DNA from: Enterobacter sp.
Lineage (GTDB): Bacteria > Pseudomonadota > Gammaproteobacteria > Enterobacterales > Enterobacteriaceae
Assembly (NCBI GenBank): GCA_022649305.1
Contig: JALCNW010000011.1
Coordinates: forward strand, 1 to 64,000
DNA: 64,000 bases
Direction: 5' to 3'
The notes under the pieces are model-generated. The model searched no databases. It was not told the origin of the DNA and saw nothing but the letters and a program-made list of their open reading frames with translations. The position numbers were made by a program, and so were the translations under genes. The first letter of the stretch is position 1. Each line of letters starts with the position of its first letter. Positions 7,535 to 16,625 of this stretch are shown one piece after another.

Positions 7535-8872
7535 ATGGCATTACAGGAAAAACTGATCAATTCGCTGGGCAGTTTCGCCACCACATTCAATAGCTATCGC
7601 TACATCATGGCGATTAAGTCTGCCTTCATAACCTTAATGCCGGTCATCATCGTTGGGGCATTTTCGGTTTTGATCTCCAATATGGTGCTGGATCCTAAAA
7701 ACGGTTTGGCGAGCTTTGAGTCGCTCTCGTTTTTAGCCTCACTTAAGCCCATCACCAGTGCACTTAACTACGCCACGCTGAACTTCCTGAACATCGGCGC
7801 GGTATTTTTAATCGGTATTGAGCTGGGACGCATTAACGGTATTAAATCGCTGTTTCCCGGCCTGCTGGCGGTGATTTGCTTTATTTGCGTCACGCCGACT
7901 ACCGTTGAAATGCTGGTAGATGGCGAAATGCACGTGGTGAAGGACGTCCTGTTGCGTCAGTTCTCCGATACCCGCAGCCTGTTCCTCGGCATGTTTATCG
8001 CAATTTTATCCGTTGAGGTTTACTGCTGGCTGGAGAATCGCAAAGGGCTGAAAATCAAAATGCCGGATACTGTGCCGCCCAATGTGGCCGCATCGTTCTC
8101 AGCGCTGATCCCCGCGATCATAACGACTACCGCCATTGCGACACTGGGTTTTGTCTTCCATCAGCTCACGGGTATGTATCTCTATGATGCGGTTTATCAA
8201 GTGGTGCAACAGCCGCTTGAGCGCGTGGTGCAAAGCCTGCCGGGTATTCTGCTGCTGATGTTTGTGGCGCAGCTTTTCTGGGTTATCGGTATTCACGGTA
8301 ACCAGATGATCAAACCGATCCGTGAGCCGCTGCTGCTGGGCGCGATCACCGTCAATATGAGCGCGTTTGAACAGGGAAAAGAGATCCCGAATATTATCAC
8401 CATGCCGTTTTGGGACGTGTATATGAGCATCGGCGGGTCGGGGCTGACCATTGGCCTGCTGATCGCAGTCATGATTGGCACCAAGCGTAAAGAGATGCGT
8501 GAGATTGCCAAACTGTCGATTGGTCCGGGGCTTTTCAATATCAACGAGCCGGTTATCTTCGGCATGCCAATCATGCTGAACCCCATTCTGGCGATCCCGT
8601 TCATTATTACGCCGCTGGTAACCGGCTCGATAGGTTACTTCGCCACGGTAACGGGTTTTGCCGGTAAGGCCGTGGTGATGGTGCCGTGGACCACGCCGCC
8701 ACTGATTAATGCCTGGCTCTCCACCGCAGGATCGATGGGCGCGGTCATCACGCAATTTATCTGTATCGTCACTGCTGTTCTTATCTATCTACCGTTTGTG
8801 AGAATCGCTTCACGCCGTGCGGAACAAGCGGCATTACTGGCGCAAAGCCAGCAGTCGACCAATAACGCATGA
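7535..8872 (+). CDS. PTS cellobiose/lactose-type EIIC permease
   Basis: A 445-residue membrane transporter subunit of the lactose/cellobiose PTS family with about ten hydrophobic segments. The signature stretch GLFNINEPVIFGMPIMLNP, containing the catalytic-region Asn-Glu-Pro, is present, as is a conserved IGIHGNQM loop. The protein would take up a beta-glucoside while phosphorylating it. The ATG at MALQEKL follows a TGAGG ribosome site; an in-frame extension upstream is less likely. The gene ends 7 bases before the GH1 gene, so the two are one operon. No IIA or IIB gene is present in the cassette, so those parts must come from elsewhere in the genome. Confidence 0.92.
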   Translation: MALQEKLINSLGSFATTFNSYRYIMAIKSAFITLMPVIIVGAFSVLISNMVLDPKNGLASFESLSFLASLKPITSALNYATLNFLNIGAVFLIGIELGRINGIKSLFPGLLAVICFICVTPTTVEMLVDGEMHVVKDVLLRQFSDTRSLFLGMFIAILSVEVYCWLENRKGLKIKMPDTVPPNVAASFSALIPAIITTTAIATLGFVFHQLTGMYLYDAVYQVVQQPLERVVQSLPGILLLMFVAQLFWVIGIHGNQMIKPIREPLLLGAITVNMSAFEQGKEIPNIITMPFWDVYMSIGGSGLTIGLLIAVMIGTKRKEMREIAKLSIGPGLFNINEPVIFGMPIMLNPILAIPFIITPLVTGSIGYFATVTGFAGKAVVMVPWTTPPLINAWLSTAGSMGAVITQFICIVTAVLIYLPFVRIASRRAEQAALLAQSQQSTNNA

Positions 8873-8879
8873 GGATGCT

Positions 8880-10307
8880 ATGAGCCAAAAACGGATCACC
8901 ATACCGCAAGATTTTATTTTGGGCGCGGCGGCATCAGCCTGGCAGACCGAAGGCTGGAGCGGGAAGAAAGAGGGCCAGGACTCGTGGATCGATCTCTGGT
9001 ACAAAAACGATCGCCATGTCTGGCACAACGGCTATGGCCCTGCGGTGGCGACCGACTTCATCAACCGCTTCCGTGAAGACGTCGCGCTGATGAAACAGGC
9101 CGGGCTGACGCATTATCGTACCTCCATCAACTGGTCGCGTTTCCTGACCGATTATGAAAACGCGACCGTCGATGAGGAATACGCTGCCTACTACGATGCG
9201 CTGTTTGACGAAATGCATCGCCAGGGCATTGAGCCGATGATCTGCCTGGAGCATTACGAGCTGCCGGGTGTGCTGCTGGAAACCTACGGCGGTTGGGGGG
9301 CAAAGCACGTTGTTGAGCTTTTTGTCCGCTATGCAGAGAAAGTTTTCGAACGTTACCACGCCAAAGTCACGCGCTGGTTCACCTTCAATGAGCCGATTGT
9401 AGTGCAAACCCGCGTTTATCTTGACGCGCTGCGCTGGCCGTACGAGCAGAACACTGGCAAATGGATGCAGTGGAATCACCATAAGGTGCTGGCGACGGCG
9501 AAAGTGGTGAAGCATTTTCACGATAAAGGCTATCGGGGTACGGTGGGTTGTATTCTGAATCCAGAGGTCACTTATCCACGTTCGCAGGCTCCGCACGACG
9601 TGCGCGCAGCGGAAATTTACGACTTGTTCTATAACCGCGTGTTTCTCGATCCGTTGGTGCATGGGCGTTACCCACAGGAACTCTTTACGCTGCTGGATCA
9701 GCATGGCGTCTCATGGGAGTACAGCGCAGAAGAGTTGGCGCTGATCGCTGACAATCCCGTCGATGAGCTGGGGATTAACCTTTATTATCCGCATCGCGTT
9801 AAAGCGCCGTCACGGGCCTGGCATCCTGAGACGCCTTTCCATCCTGCCTATTACTATGAGCCGTTTGAGCTGCCGGGACGCAAGATGAACAGCTCGCGCG
9901 GTTGGGAGATCTATCCGCGCATCATTTACGACATGGCGATGCGGATTAAAAACGACTATCGCAATATTCCATGGTTTGTGGCGGAAAGCGGGATGGGTGT
10001 GGAAAACGAAAGCCAGTTCAGAAATCACGACGGCATCATTGAGGACACTTACCGGATTAACTTCATTAGCGAACACCTCTATTACACGCTGCTGGCGCGT
10101 GAGGAGGGGGCGAACTGCCACGGCTATATGTTATGGGCGTTTACCGATAACGTCTCGCCGATGAACGCGTTCAAAAATCGCTATGGCCTGATTGAAATCG
10201 ACCTTGCTGACAGCCGCGCCCGTAAGGCGAAAAAGTCGGCCTCGTGGTTCAGGCAGTTACGTGACGAGCGCGCGCTGACGCTGACGATAGATGATGAATG
10301 GAAATAG
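8880..10307 (+). CDS. Glycoside hydrolase family 1, probable 6-phospho-beta-glucosidase
   Basis: A 475-residue TIM-barrel enzyme of family GH1. Acid/base Glu171 is in TFNEP and the nucleophile Glu369 is in VAESG, where ENG is more usual. Substrate glutamine (Gln22), RTSINWSRF and LEHYELPG are in the expected order. Being co-transcribed with a PTS permease, it should cleave a phosphorylated beta-glucoside in the cytoplasm. The C-terminal phosphate-binding site is unusual: Ser426 and Tyr435 align with the family, but the lysine (Lys432) stands one or two positions from where KRYG enzymes place it. It looks like a divergent subgroup rather than BglA, AscB or ChbF. Confidence 0.85.
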   Translation: MSQKRITIPQDFILGAAASAWQTEGWSGKKEGQDSWIDLWYKNDRHVWHNGYGPAVATDFINRFREDVALMKQAGLTHYRTSINWSRFLTDYENATVDEEYAAYYDALFDEMHRQGIEPMICLEHYELPGVLLETYGGWGAKHVVELFVRYAEKVFERYHAKVTRWFTFNEPIVVQTRVYLDALRWPYEQNTGKWMQWNHHKVLATAKVVKHFHDKGYRGTVGCILNPEVTYPRSQAPHDVRAAEIYDLFYNRVFLDPLVHGRYPQELFTLLDQHGVSWEYSAEELALIADNPVDELGINLYYPHRVKAPSRAWHPETPFHPAYYYEPFELPGRKMNSSRGWEIYPRIIYDMAMRIKNDYRNIPWFVAESGMGVENESQFRNHDGIIEDTYRINFISEHLYYTLLAREEGANCHGYMLWAFTDNVSPMNAFKNRYGLIEIDLADSRARKAKKSASWFRQLRDERALTLTIDDEWK

Positions 10308-10401
10308 GCTAAATCAACGCGGGTTCTGGTAAAATAGCGTACAAACTGGTCGGGAGGATGCCCGGCTTGAGCATCAACTCATAGTCAGTACAGGTGAAAT
10401 C

Positions 10402-11175
10402 GTGGAGAAGGCCGTCGTCCCACCGGAAAAAAAACAGTACCAGGAGATTGGCGAGGATTTGCGCGCGCAAATTATCCAGGGGCACTATCCCGTTGGCTCA
10501 CGTTTGCCGCCTGAGCGTAATATTGCTGAGACCTACGGTGTCAGTCGCACCATCGTGCGTGAAGCCTTGTTGATGCTGGAGCTTCAGGGGACGGTTGATA
10601 TTCGCCAGGGTTCTGGCGTCTACGTGATGCGTATTCCTGAAGAACATGAAAACGAAGAAGAACGATTTTTAAATAGCGACGTGGGCCCGTTTGAAATTTT
10701 ACAGGCGCGGCAACTGCTCGAAAGCAATATCGCCGCCTTTGCCGCCAGGATGGCAACGCGCGCAGATATCGACAATCTTCGCCGCATCATTGAGCAAGAG
10801 CAGCGCGCTATCGCTGCCAATGACAATAGCCAGGACAACAACAAGATGTTTCATCTGGTGCTGGCCGGTGCCACGCAAAACCAGATGCTGCTGGCTACCG
10901 TCGAAAGTGTCTGGCATCACATGGACAGCAGCCCGCTGTGGCAGCAGTTCAACGTGCATATCGCCAGCCGCGCTTACCGTCTGAAATGGCTGGGCGACAG
11001 GCAAACGATTCTGGCGGCGCTACGGCGGCGCGACGTGATGGGCGCATGGCAGGCGATGTGGCAACATCTGGAAAATATCAAAAAGAGCCTGCTGGAGTTA
11101 TCCGACGAAGATGCGCCAGATTTTGACGGCTATCTCTTTGAGTCAGTTCCCATTTTCCAGGGAAAACTGGTGTGA
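10402..11175 (+). CDS. GntR/FadR-family regulator, UxuR/ExuR-like
   Basis: A 257-residue regulator with an N-terminal winged HTH (about 12-75, RLPPERNIAETYGVSRTIV) and a C-terminal FCD ligand domain. The stretches GPFEILQARQLLESNIAAFAA and AMWQHLENIKKSLLE are close to UxuR and ExuR, the hexuronate repressors of E. coli. It starts with GTG at a frame matching the UxuR N-terminus. It lies 94 bases after the GH1 gene in the same direction and overlaps the following GNAT gene by four bases. A uronate or aldonate ligand is inferred from family only. Its target could be this cassette or the pectin genes 7 kb away. Confidence 0.85.
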   Translation: MEKAVVPPEKKQYQEIGEDLRAQIIQGHYPVGSRLPPERNIAETYGVSRTIVREALLMLELQGTVDIRQGSGVYVMRIPEEHENEEERFLNSDVGPFEILQARQLLESNIAAFAARMATRADIDNLRRIIEQEQRAIAANDNSQDNNKMFHLVLAGATQNQMLLATVESVWHHMDSSPLWQQFNVHIASRAYRLKWLGDRQTILAALRRRDVMGAWQAMWQHLENIKKSLLELSDEDAPDFDGYLFESVPIFQGKLV

Positions 11176-11648
11176 ATATTCTGCCTCTTTACGAGGTGCC
11201 TGAGTACGCGGAGCAGGTGACTGACTGGCTTTGGCACGCATTTGGCGAGGGCGTACCGCGCGAGTTTTTCAGCAGCGTGATTGCCCATAGCCAGAAGCCC
11301 GGCGCGTTGCCGTTAACCTTTGTGGCGGTCGATAATGACCGTTTACTGGGTACCGTGGGGTTGTGGCGTTGCGACTTGATCACGCGCCAGGACCTCTATC
11401 CGTGGCTGGCAGCACTGTATGTCGATGAGGCCGCGCGCGGAAAAGGGCTGGCGAGTCAACTGCAGGATTGCGTTAAAAGCTACGCCGTTCACGCCGGATA
11501 TTCCGAGCTTCACCTCTGGTCTGCCTGCCGCGATTTTTACGAGCGCTACGGCTGGCATTACATCGGTGATGGGCTGGAATACCCGAACAAAACGGTGCAT
11601 CTGTATCGCTATTCGTTGACGGGTTCTGCTGGTGTCACGACGGAATGA
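11172..11648 (+). CDS. GNAT-family N-acetyltransferase
   Basis: A 158-residue single GNAT domain. The acetyl-CoA loop R-x-x-G-x-A is visible at Arg89-Gly92-Ala94 after the LYVDEAARGKG strand, and a second half contains the FYERYGW stretch common in this fold. The substrate is not recognisable. It starts with GTG inside the stop of the GntR gene (GTGA, 11172-11175), so translation is coupled. Its 3' end overlaps convergent galR by 40 bases, the largest overlap in the window. The close link to the regulator suggests a shared pathway, but nothing in the sequence says which. Confidence 0.85.
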   Translation: MNILPLYEVPEYAEQVTDWLWHAFGEGVPREFFSSVIAHSQKPGALPLTFVAVDNDRLLGTVGLWRCDLITRQDLYPWLAALYVDEAARGKGLASQLQDCVKSYAVHAGYSELHLWSACRDFYERYGWHYIGDGLEYPNKTVHLYRYSLTGSAGVTTE

Positions 11649-12625
11649 CGCCGGACTAGCGTTGGGCTAAATAAATGCGTGATATCTGGCGGCTGGCGTT
11701 TATCTGCCAGTGCGAGAGCCAGTTCCGCAGCCTGCGTTGCCATCGTCACAATCGGATAACGTACGGTCGTCAGACGTGGACGCACGTAGCGTGAGACCAG
11801 CACATCATCGAAGCCGATCAACGAAATCTCTTCTGGCACATCAATCCCGTTATCGTTAAGCACACCCATCGCGCCAGCGGCCATTGAGTCGTTATAACAG
11901 GCAACGGCGGTAAAATTGCGTCCCCGTCCCAGCAGCTCTGTCATCGCCTGTTCGCCACCGCTTTCATCCGGCTCAGCAAAAGTGACCAGACGATCGTTGC
12001 AGGGGAGACCGTGTTCGCGAAGCGCATCGTAATAGCCCCGCAGGCGGTCCTCGGCGTCGGAAATCTGGTGGTTGGAACACAAATAGCCAATTCGGGTATG
12101 ACCCTGCTGAATCAGGTGGCGTGTGGCAAGCCAGGCTCCATAACGGTCATCCAGCGCGACGCAACGCTTTTCGTAGCCCGGAATAATACGGTTGATCAGG
12201 ACCATACCTGGAATTTGTTTCATCAGGTGTAGTAGCTCTGAATCCGGCAGGACTTTGGCATGCACCACGAGTGCCGCGCAGCGATGGCGGATGAGCTGTT
12301 CAATGGCCTGACGTTCTTTTTGTTCGTTATGGTAGCCATTTCCAATCAGCAGGAAATTACCCGTTTGATAAGCAACCTGTTCGACCGCTTTAACCATGGC
12401 TCCGAAGAACGGATCCGAGACGTCCCCGACGACCAGACCTACCGTTTCTGTTGATTGCTGGGCAAGGGCGCGAGCGTTGGCGTTGGGATGATAATTCAGG
12501 CTTTCCATTGCGCTTTGTACCGCCTGGCGTGAAGCATCGCTGGCCTTCGGCGAGTGATTAATCACGCGTGAGACGGTAGCGACGGAAACACCGGCCAGAC
12601 GGGCCACATCCTTAATTGTCGCCAT
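11609..12625 (-). CDS. galR: Galactose operon repressor GalR
   Basis: A 338-residue LacI-family repressor nearly identical to E. coli GalR over the HTH (ATIKDVARLAGVSVATVSRV) and core. It represses galETKM, galP and related genes until galactose binds. Compared with E. coli (343 residues) the C-terminus differs after HSVVTP and is slightly shorter; this variable tail is where it overlaps the GNAT gene. A GalR-type operator lies 18 bases upstream of the start, pointing to autoregulation. The gene is convergent with the accessory cassette and divergent from the omr sRNAs and aas. Confidence 0.97.
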   Translation of the reverse strand: MATIKDVARLAGVSVATVSRVINHSPKASDASRQAVQSAMESLNYHPNANARALAQQSTETVGLVVGDVSDPFFGAMVKAVEQVAYQTGNFLLIGNGYHNEQKERQAIEQLIRHRCAALVVHAKVLPDSELLHLMKQIPGMVLINRIIPGYEKRCVALDDRYGAWLATRHLIQQGHTRIGYLCSNHQISDAEDRLRGYYDALREHGLPCNDRLVTFAEPDESGGEQAMTELLGRGRNFTAVACYNDSMAAGAMGVLNDNGIDVPEEISLIGFDDVLVSRYVRPRLTTVRYPIVTMATQAAELALALADKRQPPDITHLFSPTLVRRHSVVTPAEPVNE

Positions 12626-12642
12626 TTAATACCTTCTTGTAG

Positions 12643-12658
12643 GGGTAAGCGTTTACAC
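12643..12658. promoter_or_regulatory. GalR operator upstream of galR
   Basis: Read on the minus strand, GTGTAAACGCTTACCC matches the GalR/GalS operator GTGNAANCGNTTNCAC at nearly every position. Its place just upstream of the galR start indicates autoregulation. Confidence 0.75.
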
Positions 12659-12745
12659 ACGCAGTAGTGTTGCGGAAAAGCATGATGCATTCAAGGCCTG
12701 CGCGACATCACACTTCGCAAACGTGATGCAACCCATGGGAAATGA

Positions 12746-12760
12746 GTGTAATCGTTACAC
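12746..12760. promoter_or_regulatory. Second GalR-like palindrome
   Basis: GTGTAATCGTTACAC is a perfect inverted repeat one base shorter than a standard 16-base GalR operator. It lies 103 bases from the first, so it may be a second galR operator or a degenerate relic. The odd length weakens the case. Confidence 0.4.
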
Positions 12761-12869
12761 GGTTAAGCGTGTCAGAATAATGTCAAACGGAACCTTTAGT
12801 TACACTTTGCGGCAGGCTGTTGCGATTGTCCGCTGGTGAAGAAATGGGGCAGATTGATAAAGTCGAGAT

Positions 12870-12951
12870 CCCAGAGGTATTGATAGGTGGAATCAGCTCC
12901 GGTTGATTAACACGATTTACACCAACCTGCGTTTATACGCAGGTTTTTTTT
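12870..12951 (+). ncRNA. omrB: Small RNA OmrB
   Basis: An 82-base RNA starting CCCAGAGGTATTGATAGGTG, the conserved 5' seed shared by OmrA and OmrB. It ends in an ACCTGCG...CGCAGGT stem followed by eight T residues. Length and 5' sequence match E. coli OmrB; the middle diverges, as usual for this pair. OmrB acts with Hfq to repress outer membrane protein mRNAs such as ompT, cirA and fecA, plus ompR and csgD, and is activated by OmpR. It is the galR-proximal copy. A TAAAGT -10 element precedes the start. Confidence 0.95.
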
Positions 12952-13067
12952 GTCCGAAACATCAACCTGTAACAGCATCCGATAATATTAACACCTGGTT
13001 GCACTTAGGCTCATTCGCTTGCGTTTTCCTGCTGGCGAAGCGGAATGCCAGCAGCCACAATCAAGAT

Positions 13068-13153
13068 CCCAGAGGTATTGATTGGTGAGAATTCTTTGTA
13101 CGGTTTCGTACTCATCTCTTGCACCAACCTGCGCGGATGCGCAGGTTTTTTTT
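13068..13153 (+). ncRNA. omrA: Small RNA OmrA
   Basis: An 86-base RNA starting CCCAGAGGTATTGATTGGTG and ending in the stem ACCTGCGCGGATGCGCAGGT with a run of eight T. It is the aas-proximal member of the tandem pair and matches E. coli OmrA closely, including the GTACGG...TACTC internal stem. It shares 5' seed targets with OmrB. A CACAAT -10 element stands at 13056-13061. A CTGGC...GCCAG inverted repeat at about 13030-13054 lies in the -35 area and may help regulator binding. Confidence 0.95.
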
Positions 13154-13246
13154 CGTCCGGATTAAGCTGTCGCCCCTCCAACACTTCTCGTGTAATCTGC
13201 CACAATTTAGCGTAACCCTAAAAACTGACAGACAAAGGAAGTTGAA

Positions 13247-15406
13247 ATGCTACTTGGGTTTTTCCGTGCCTTATTTCGTATCCTCTTTCGTATCCGCGTC
13301 ACTGGTGATACACAATCACTTTTTGGTGAGCGCGTCCTTATCACGCCAAACCATGTTTCCTTTATCGATGGCATCCTGCTGGCGCTTTTTCTGCCCGGTC
13401 GCCCGGTTTTTGCGGTTTACAGCTCGATCAGCCAAAAGTGGTTCATGCGCCGGCTTGCGCCGCTGATTGACTTTGTCCCTCTCGATCCTACCAAACCCAT
13501 GATGATCAAACATCTGGTGCGCCTGATTGAACAGGGTCGCCCGGTGGTCATTTTCCCGGAAGGGCGTATTTCGGTCACCGGTTCACTGATGAAAATCTAC
13601 GACGGTGCTGCCTTTGTGGCTGCAAAATCAAAAGCGACCGTTATACCGCTGCGTATCGAGGGAGCGGAGCTGACGTATTTCAGCAGACTGAAAGGGCTGG
13701 TTAAACAGCGTCTGTTCCCGCAGATAACGCTGCATCTTCTGCCGCCGACAACGTTGCCGATGCCAGATGCGCCCCGCGCGCGCGATCGCCGTAAGATGGC
13801 GGGTGAAATGCTGCATCAAATCATGATGGAAGCCCGCATGGCCGTGCGTCCACGTGAAACGCTGTATGAAGCGTTACTTTCGGCGCAGGACCGCTATGGT
13901 GCCCGAAAAAACTGCGTAGAGGACATTAACTTCACGCCGGACACGTATCGTAAACTGCTCACCAAGACGCTTTTTGTCGGGCGAATTCTTGAAAAATATA
14001 GCCAAAAGGGTGAAAAAATTGGCCTGATGCTGCCCAACGCGGCGATCAGTGCAGCGGTGATATTTGGTGCCGTTTCCCGGGCACGAATTCCGGCAATGAT
14101 GAACTACACGGCGGGCGTGAAAGGGTTGACCAGCGCGATTACGGCGGCTGAGATCAAAACGGTATTTACCTCTCGCCAGTTCCTCGACAAAGGCAAACTC
14201 TGGCATCTGCCAGAACAGCTTACGCAGGTACGCTGGGTCTTCCTGGAAGATCTCAAGGCGGATGTCACCACCGCCGACAAACTGTGGATATTCGCGCATT
14301 TGCTGGCACCTCACCTGGCGCAGGTGAAACAGCAGCCTGAAGAGGCTGCCATTGTCCTTTTCACCTCGGGTTCTGAAGGTCATCCGAAGGGCGTGGTTCA
14401 CAGCCATAAAAGTATCCTGGCGAACGTAGAGCAGATTAAAACGATTGCTGACTTCACGGCCAAAGATCGCTTTATGTCGGCGCTGCCGTTATTCCACTCA
14501 TTTGGTCTGACGGTGGGGCTTTTCACTCCACTATTCACGGGGGCGGAGGTGTTCCTCTATCCAAGCCCTCTCCATTATCGCGTAGTGCCTGAACTGGTTT
14601 ATGACCGTAATTGCACGGTGCTTTTCGGGACGTCGACCTTCCTTGGAAACTATGCGCGTTTTGCCAATCCTTATGATTTTTTCCGCATTCGCTATGTCGT
14701 GGCGGGTGCAGAAAAACTACAGGACAGCACCCGCCAGATCTGGCAGGACAAGTTTGGCCTGCGCATTCTGGAAGGCTACGGCGTAACCGAGTGCGCGCCG
14801 GTTGTGTCTATCAACGTGCCTATGGCCGCAAAGCCGGGTACGGTAGGCCGTATTCTGCCTGGAATGGATGCGCGTTTGCTGCAAGTACCTGGCATTGATG
14901 AAGGCGGTCGCTTGCAGTTAAAAGGGCCGAATATCATGAACGGCTACCTGCGCGTTGAGAACCCTGGCGTCCTAGAAGCACCAACGGCGGAGAATGCACA
15001 AGGGGATATCGAAACCGGCTGGTATGACACTGGCGATATTGTTCGTTTTGACGAGCACGGCTTTGTGCAAATTCAGGGGCGAGCAAAACGCTTTGCGAAG
15101 ATTGCGGGCGAAATGGTATCGCTGGAGATGGTGGAGCAGCTGGCGACGGCGGTATCCCCGGAAAAAATGCATGCCACGGCGATTAAAAGTGATGCCAGCA
15201 AAGGTGAAGCGCTGGTGCTCTTTACCACCGACAGCGAGCTCAAGCGTGATGTGTTACTGCAGCACGCACGTGAGCAGGGGATCCCTGAGCTGGCCGTTCC
15301 GCGGGATATTCGCTATCTGAAACAGTTACCGGTGTTGGGCAGCGGCAAGCCCGATTTTGTCACGCTCAAAGGCATGGTTGAACAGGCGGAACAGCAGAAT
15401 GCATAA
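13247..15406 (+). CDS. aas: Bifunctional acyl-ACP synthetase / 2-acyl-GPE acyltransferase
   Basis: A 719-residue inner membrane enzyme, the same length as E. coli Aas. The N-terminal acyltransferase domain carries His36-x4-Asp41 (NHVSFID) and the EGRIS glycerophosphate motif. The C-terminal AMP-binding domain carries the [10 protein letters not shown] phosphate loop near residue 370 and the YDTGD motif. It reacylates 2-acyl-lysophospholipids, using acyl-ACP it makes itself, in phosphatidylethanolamine repair. It overlaps lplT by 8 bases (ATGCATAA), and the two work together: LplT flips the lysophospholipid inward for Aas. Confidence 0.98.
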   Translation: MLLGFFRALFRILFRIRVTGDTQSLFGERVLITPNHVSFIDGILLALFLPGRPVFAVYSSISQKWFMRRLAPLIDFVPLDPTKPMMIKHLVRLIEQGRPVVIFPEGRISVTGSLMKIYDGAAFVAAKSKATVIPLRIEGAELTYFSRLKGLVKQRLFPQITLHLLPPTTLPMPDAPRARDRRKMAGEMLHQIMMEARMAVRPRETLYEALLSAQDRYGARKNCVEDINFTPDTYRKLLTKTLFVGRILEKYSQKGEKIGLMLPNAAISAAVIFGAVSRARIPAMMNYTAGVKGLTSAITAAEIKTVFTSRQFLDKGKLWHLPEQLTQVRWVFLEDLKADVTTADKLWIFAHLLAPHLAQVKQQPEEAAIVLFTSGSEGHPKGVVHSHKSILANVEQIKTIADFTAKDRFMSALPLFHSFGLTVGLFTPLFTGAEVFLYPSPLHYRVVPELVYDRNCTVLFGTSTFLGNYARFANPYDFFRIRYVVAGAEKLQDSTRQIWQDKFGLRILEGYGVTECAPVVSINVPMAAKPGTVGRILPGMDARLLQVPGIDEGGRLQLKGPNIMNGYLRVENPGVLEAPTAENAQGDIETGWYDTGDIVRFDEHGFVQIQGRAKRFAKIAGEMVSLEMVEQLATAVSPEKMHATAIKSDASKGEALVLFTTDSELKRDVLLQHAREQGIPELAVPRDIRYLKQLPVLGSGKPDFVTLKGMVEQAEQQNA

Positions 15407-16592
15407 GTCAGTGCGCACGAACAACTCAATCTGGTCGAAAGGGATGATGGCAGTCACCGCCGCGCAGTTTTTGTCTGCGTTCGCGGATAATGCACTGCTG
15501 TTTGCCACGCTGGCGTTATTGAAGGCCGAGTTTTACCCGGACTGGAGCCAGCCGATTCTGCAGATGGTGTTTGTGGGCGCTTACATCGTTTTTGCCCCGT
15601 TTGTCGGACAGGTTGCAGATAGCTTCCCGAAGGGCCAGGTAATGATGTTTGCCAACGGCCTGAAGCTGTTGGGGGCTGCCAGCATTTGCCTGGGGATTAA
15701 TCCTTTCATCGGTTACACGCTGGTGGGGATTGGTGCAGCGGCCTACTCTCCGGCGAAGTACGGCATTTTGGGCGAACTGACGACCGGTGACAAACTGGTC
15801 AAAGCCAACGGCCTGATGGAATCGTCGACGATTGCCGCTATCCTGCTGGGCTCGGTTGCAGGAGGTGTACTGGCAGACTGGCATGTGCTGGCGGCGCTGG
15901 GCGTTTGCGCGGCGTTTTACGCCGGCGCAGTGGTTGCCAACCTGTTCATACCAACATTGCCGGTGGCTCGCCCAGGTCAGTCCTGGTGTTTTAAACCAAT
16001 GACGGCCAGCTTCTTTAATGCCTGCCGTGTACTGTGGCACAACGGCGAAACTCGCTTCTCCCTGATGGGTACCAGCATGTTCTGGGGCGCGGGCGTGACG
16101 CTGCGTTTTTTGCTGGTGCTTTGGGTGCCGGTGGCGCTCGGGATTAGCGACAACGCCACACCAACCTACCTCAATGCGATGGTAGCGGTAGGGATTGTTG
16201 TGGGGGCGGGTATCGCGGCGAAGCTCGTCACGCTGGAAACTGTCGCCCGCTGTATGCCTGCCGGGATCCTGATTGGCGTAGGCGTTTTGTTCTTCGCGCT
16301 GCAGCATGCGCTACTCCCCGCTTACATGCTGTTAATTCTGATTGGTATTCTTGGTGGGTTCTTCGTCGTGCCGCTGAATGCCTTGCTGCAAGAGCGCGGT
16401 AAACAAACGGTAGGAGCAGGGAATGCAATAGCCGTTCAGAATCTGGGTGAAAACACCGCGATGTTGCTGATGCTTGGGCTTTACTCGTTGGCGGTGAAGG
16501 CGGGTATTCCTATCGTCGGGATCGGGGTGGGGTTTGGTGCATTGTTTGCGTTGGCGATTACCGGTTTGTGGATGTGGCAACGTCGCCGCTAG
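15399..16592 (+). CDS. lplT: Lysophospholipid transporter LplT
   Basis: A 397-residue major facilitator protein with twelve predicted membrane segments, the same length as E. coli LplT. It moves lysophosphatidylethanolamine and lysophosphatidylglycerol across the inner membrane to Aas. Family landmarks include [19 protein letters not shown] near the N-terminus and the [16 protein letters not shown] loop near residue 340. The start was set at MHKSVRTN to match the E. coli length, which creates an 8-base overlap with aas. The operon ends at the hairpin right after the stop codon. Confidence 0.97.
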   Translation: MHKSVRTNNSIWSKGMMAVTAAQFLSAFADNALLFATLALLKAEFYPDWSQPILQMVFVGAYIVFAPFVGQVADSFPKGQVMMFANGLKLLGAASICLGINPFIGYTLVGIGAAAYSPAKYGILGELTTGDKLVKANGLMESSTIAAILLGSVAGGVLADWHVLAALGVCAAFYAGAVVANLFIPTLPVARPGQSWCFKPMTASFFNACRVLWHNGETRFSLMGTSMFWGAGVTLRFLLVLWVPVALGISDNATPTYLNAMVAVGIVVGAGIAAKLVTLETVARCMPAGILIGVGVLFFALQHALLPAYMLLILIGILGGFFVVPLNALLQERGKQTVGAGNAIAVQNLGENTAMLLMLGLYSLAVKAGIPIVGIGVGFGALFALAITGLWMWQRRR

Positions 16593-16597
16593 CTGAA

Positions 16598-16619
16598 TTG
16601 CCCGGCGAGCGCCGGGCAA
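16598..16619. terminator. Hairpin between convergent lplT and tas
   Basis: TTGCCCGGC (16598-16606) and GCCGGGCAA (16611-16619) form a stem of nine pairs just after the lplT stop and before the tas stop. There is no long T-run, so it is probably a bidirectional or Rho-assisted terminator. Confidence 0.65.
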
Positions 16620-16625
16620 CCATCA

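Noticed and set aside
10308-10401. GATGC...GCATC pair upstream of the GntR gene as a possible operator
   Set aside because: Arms are only five bases with a nine-base loop and it does not resemble UxuR or ExuR operators; chance is likely.
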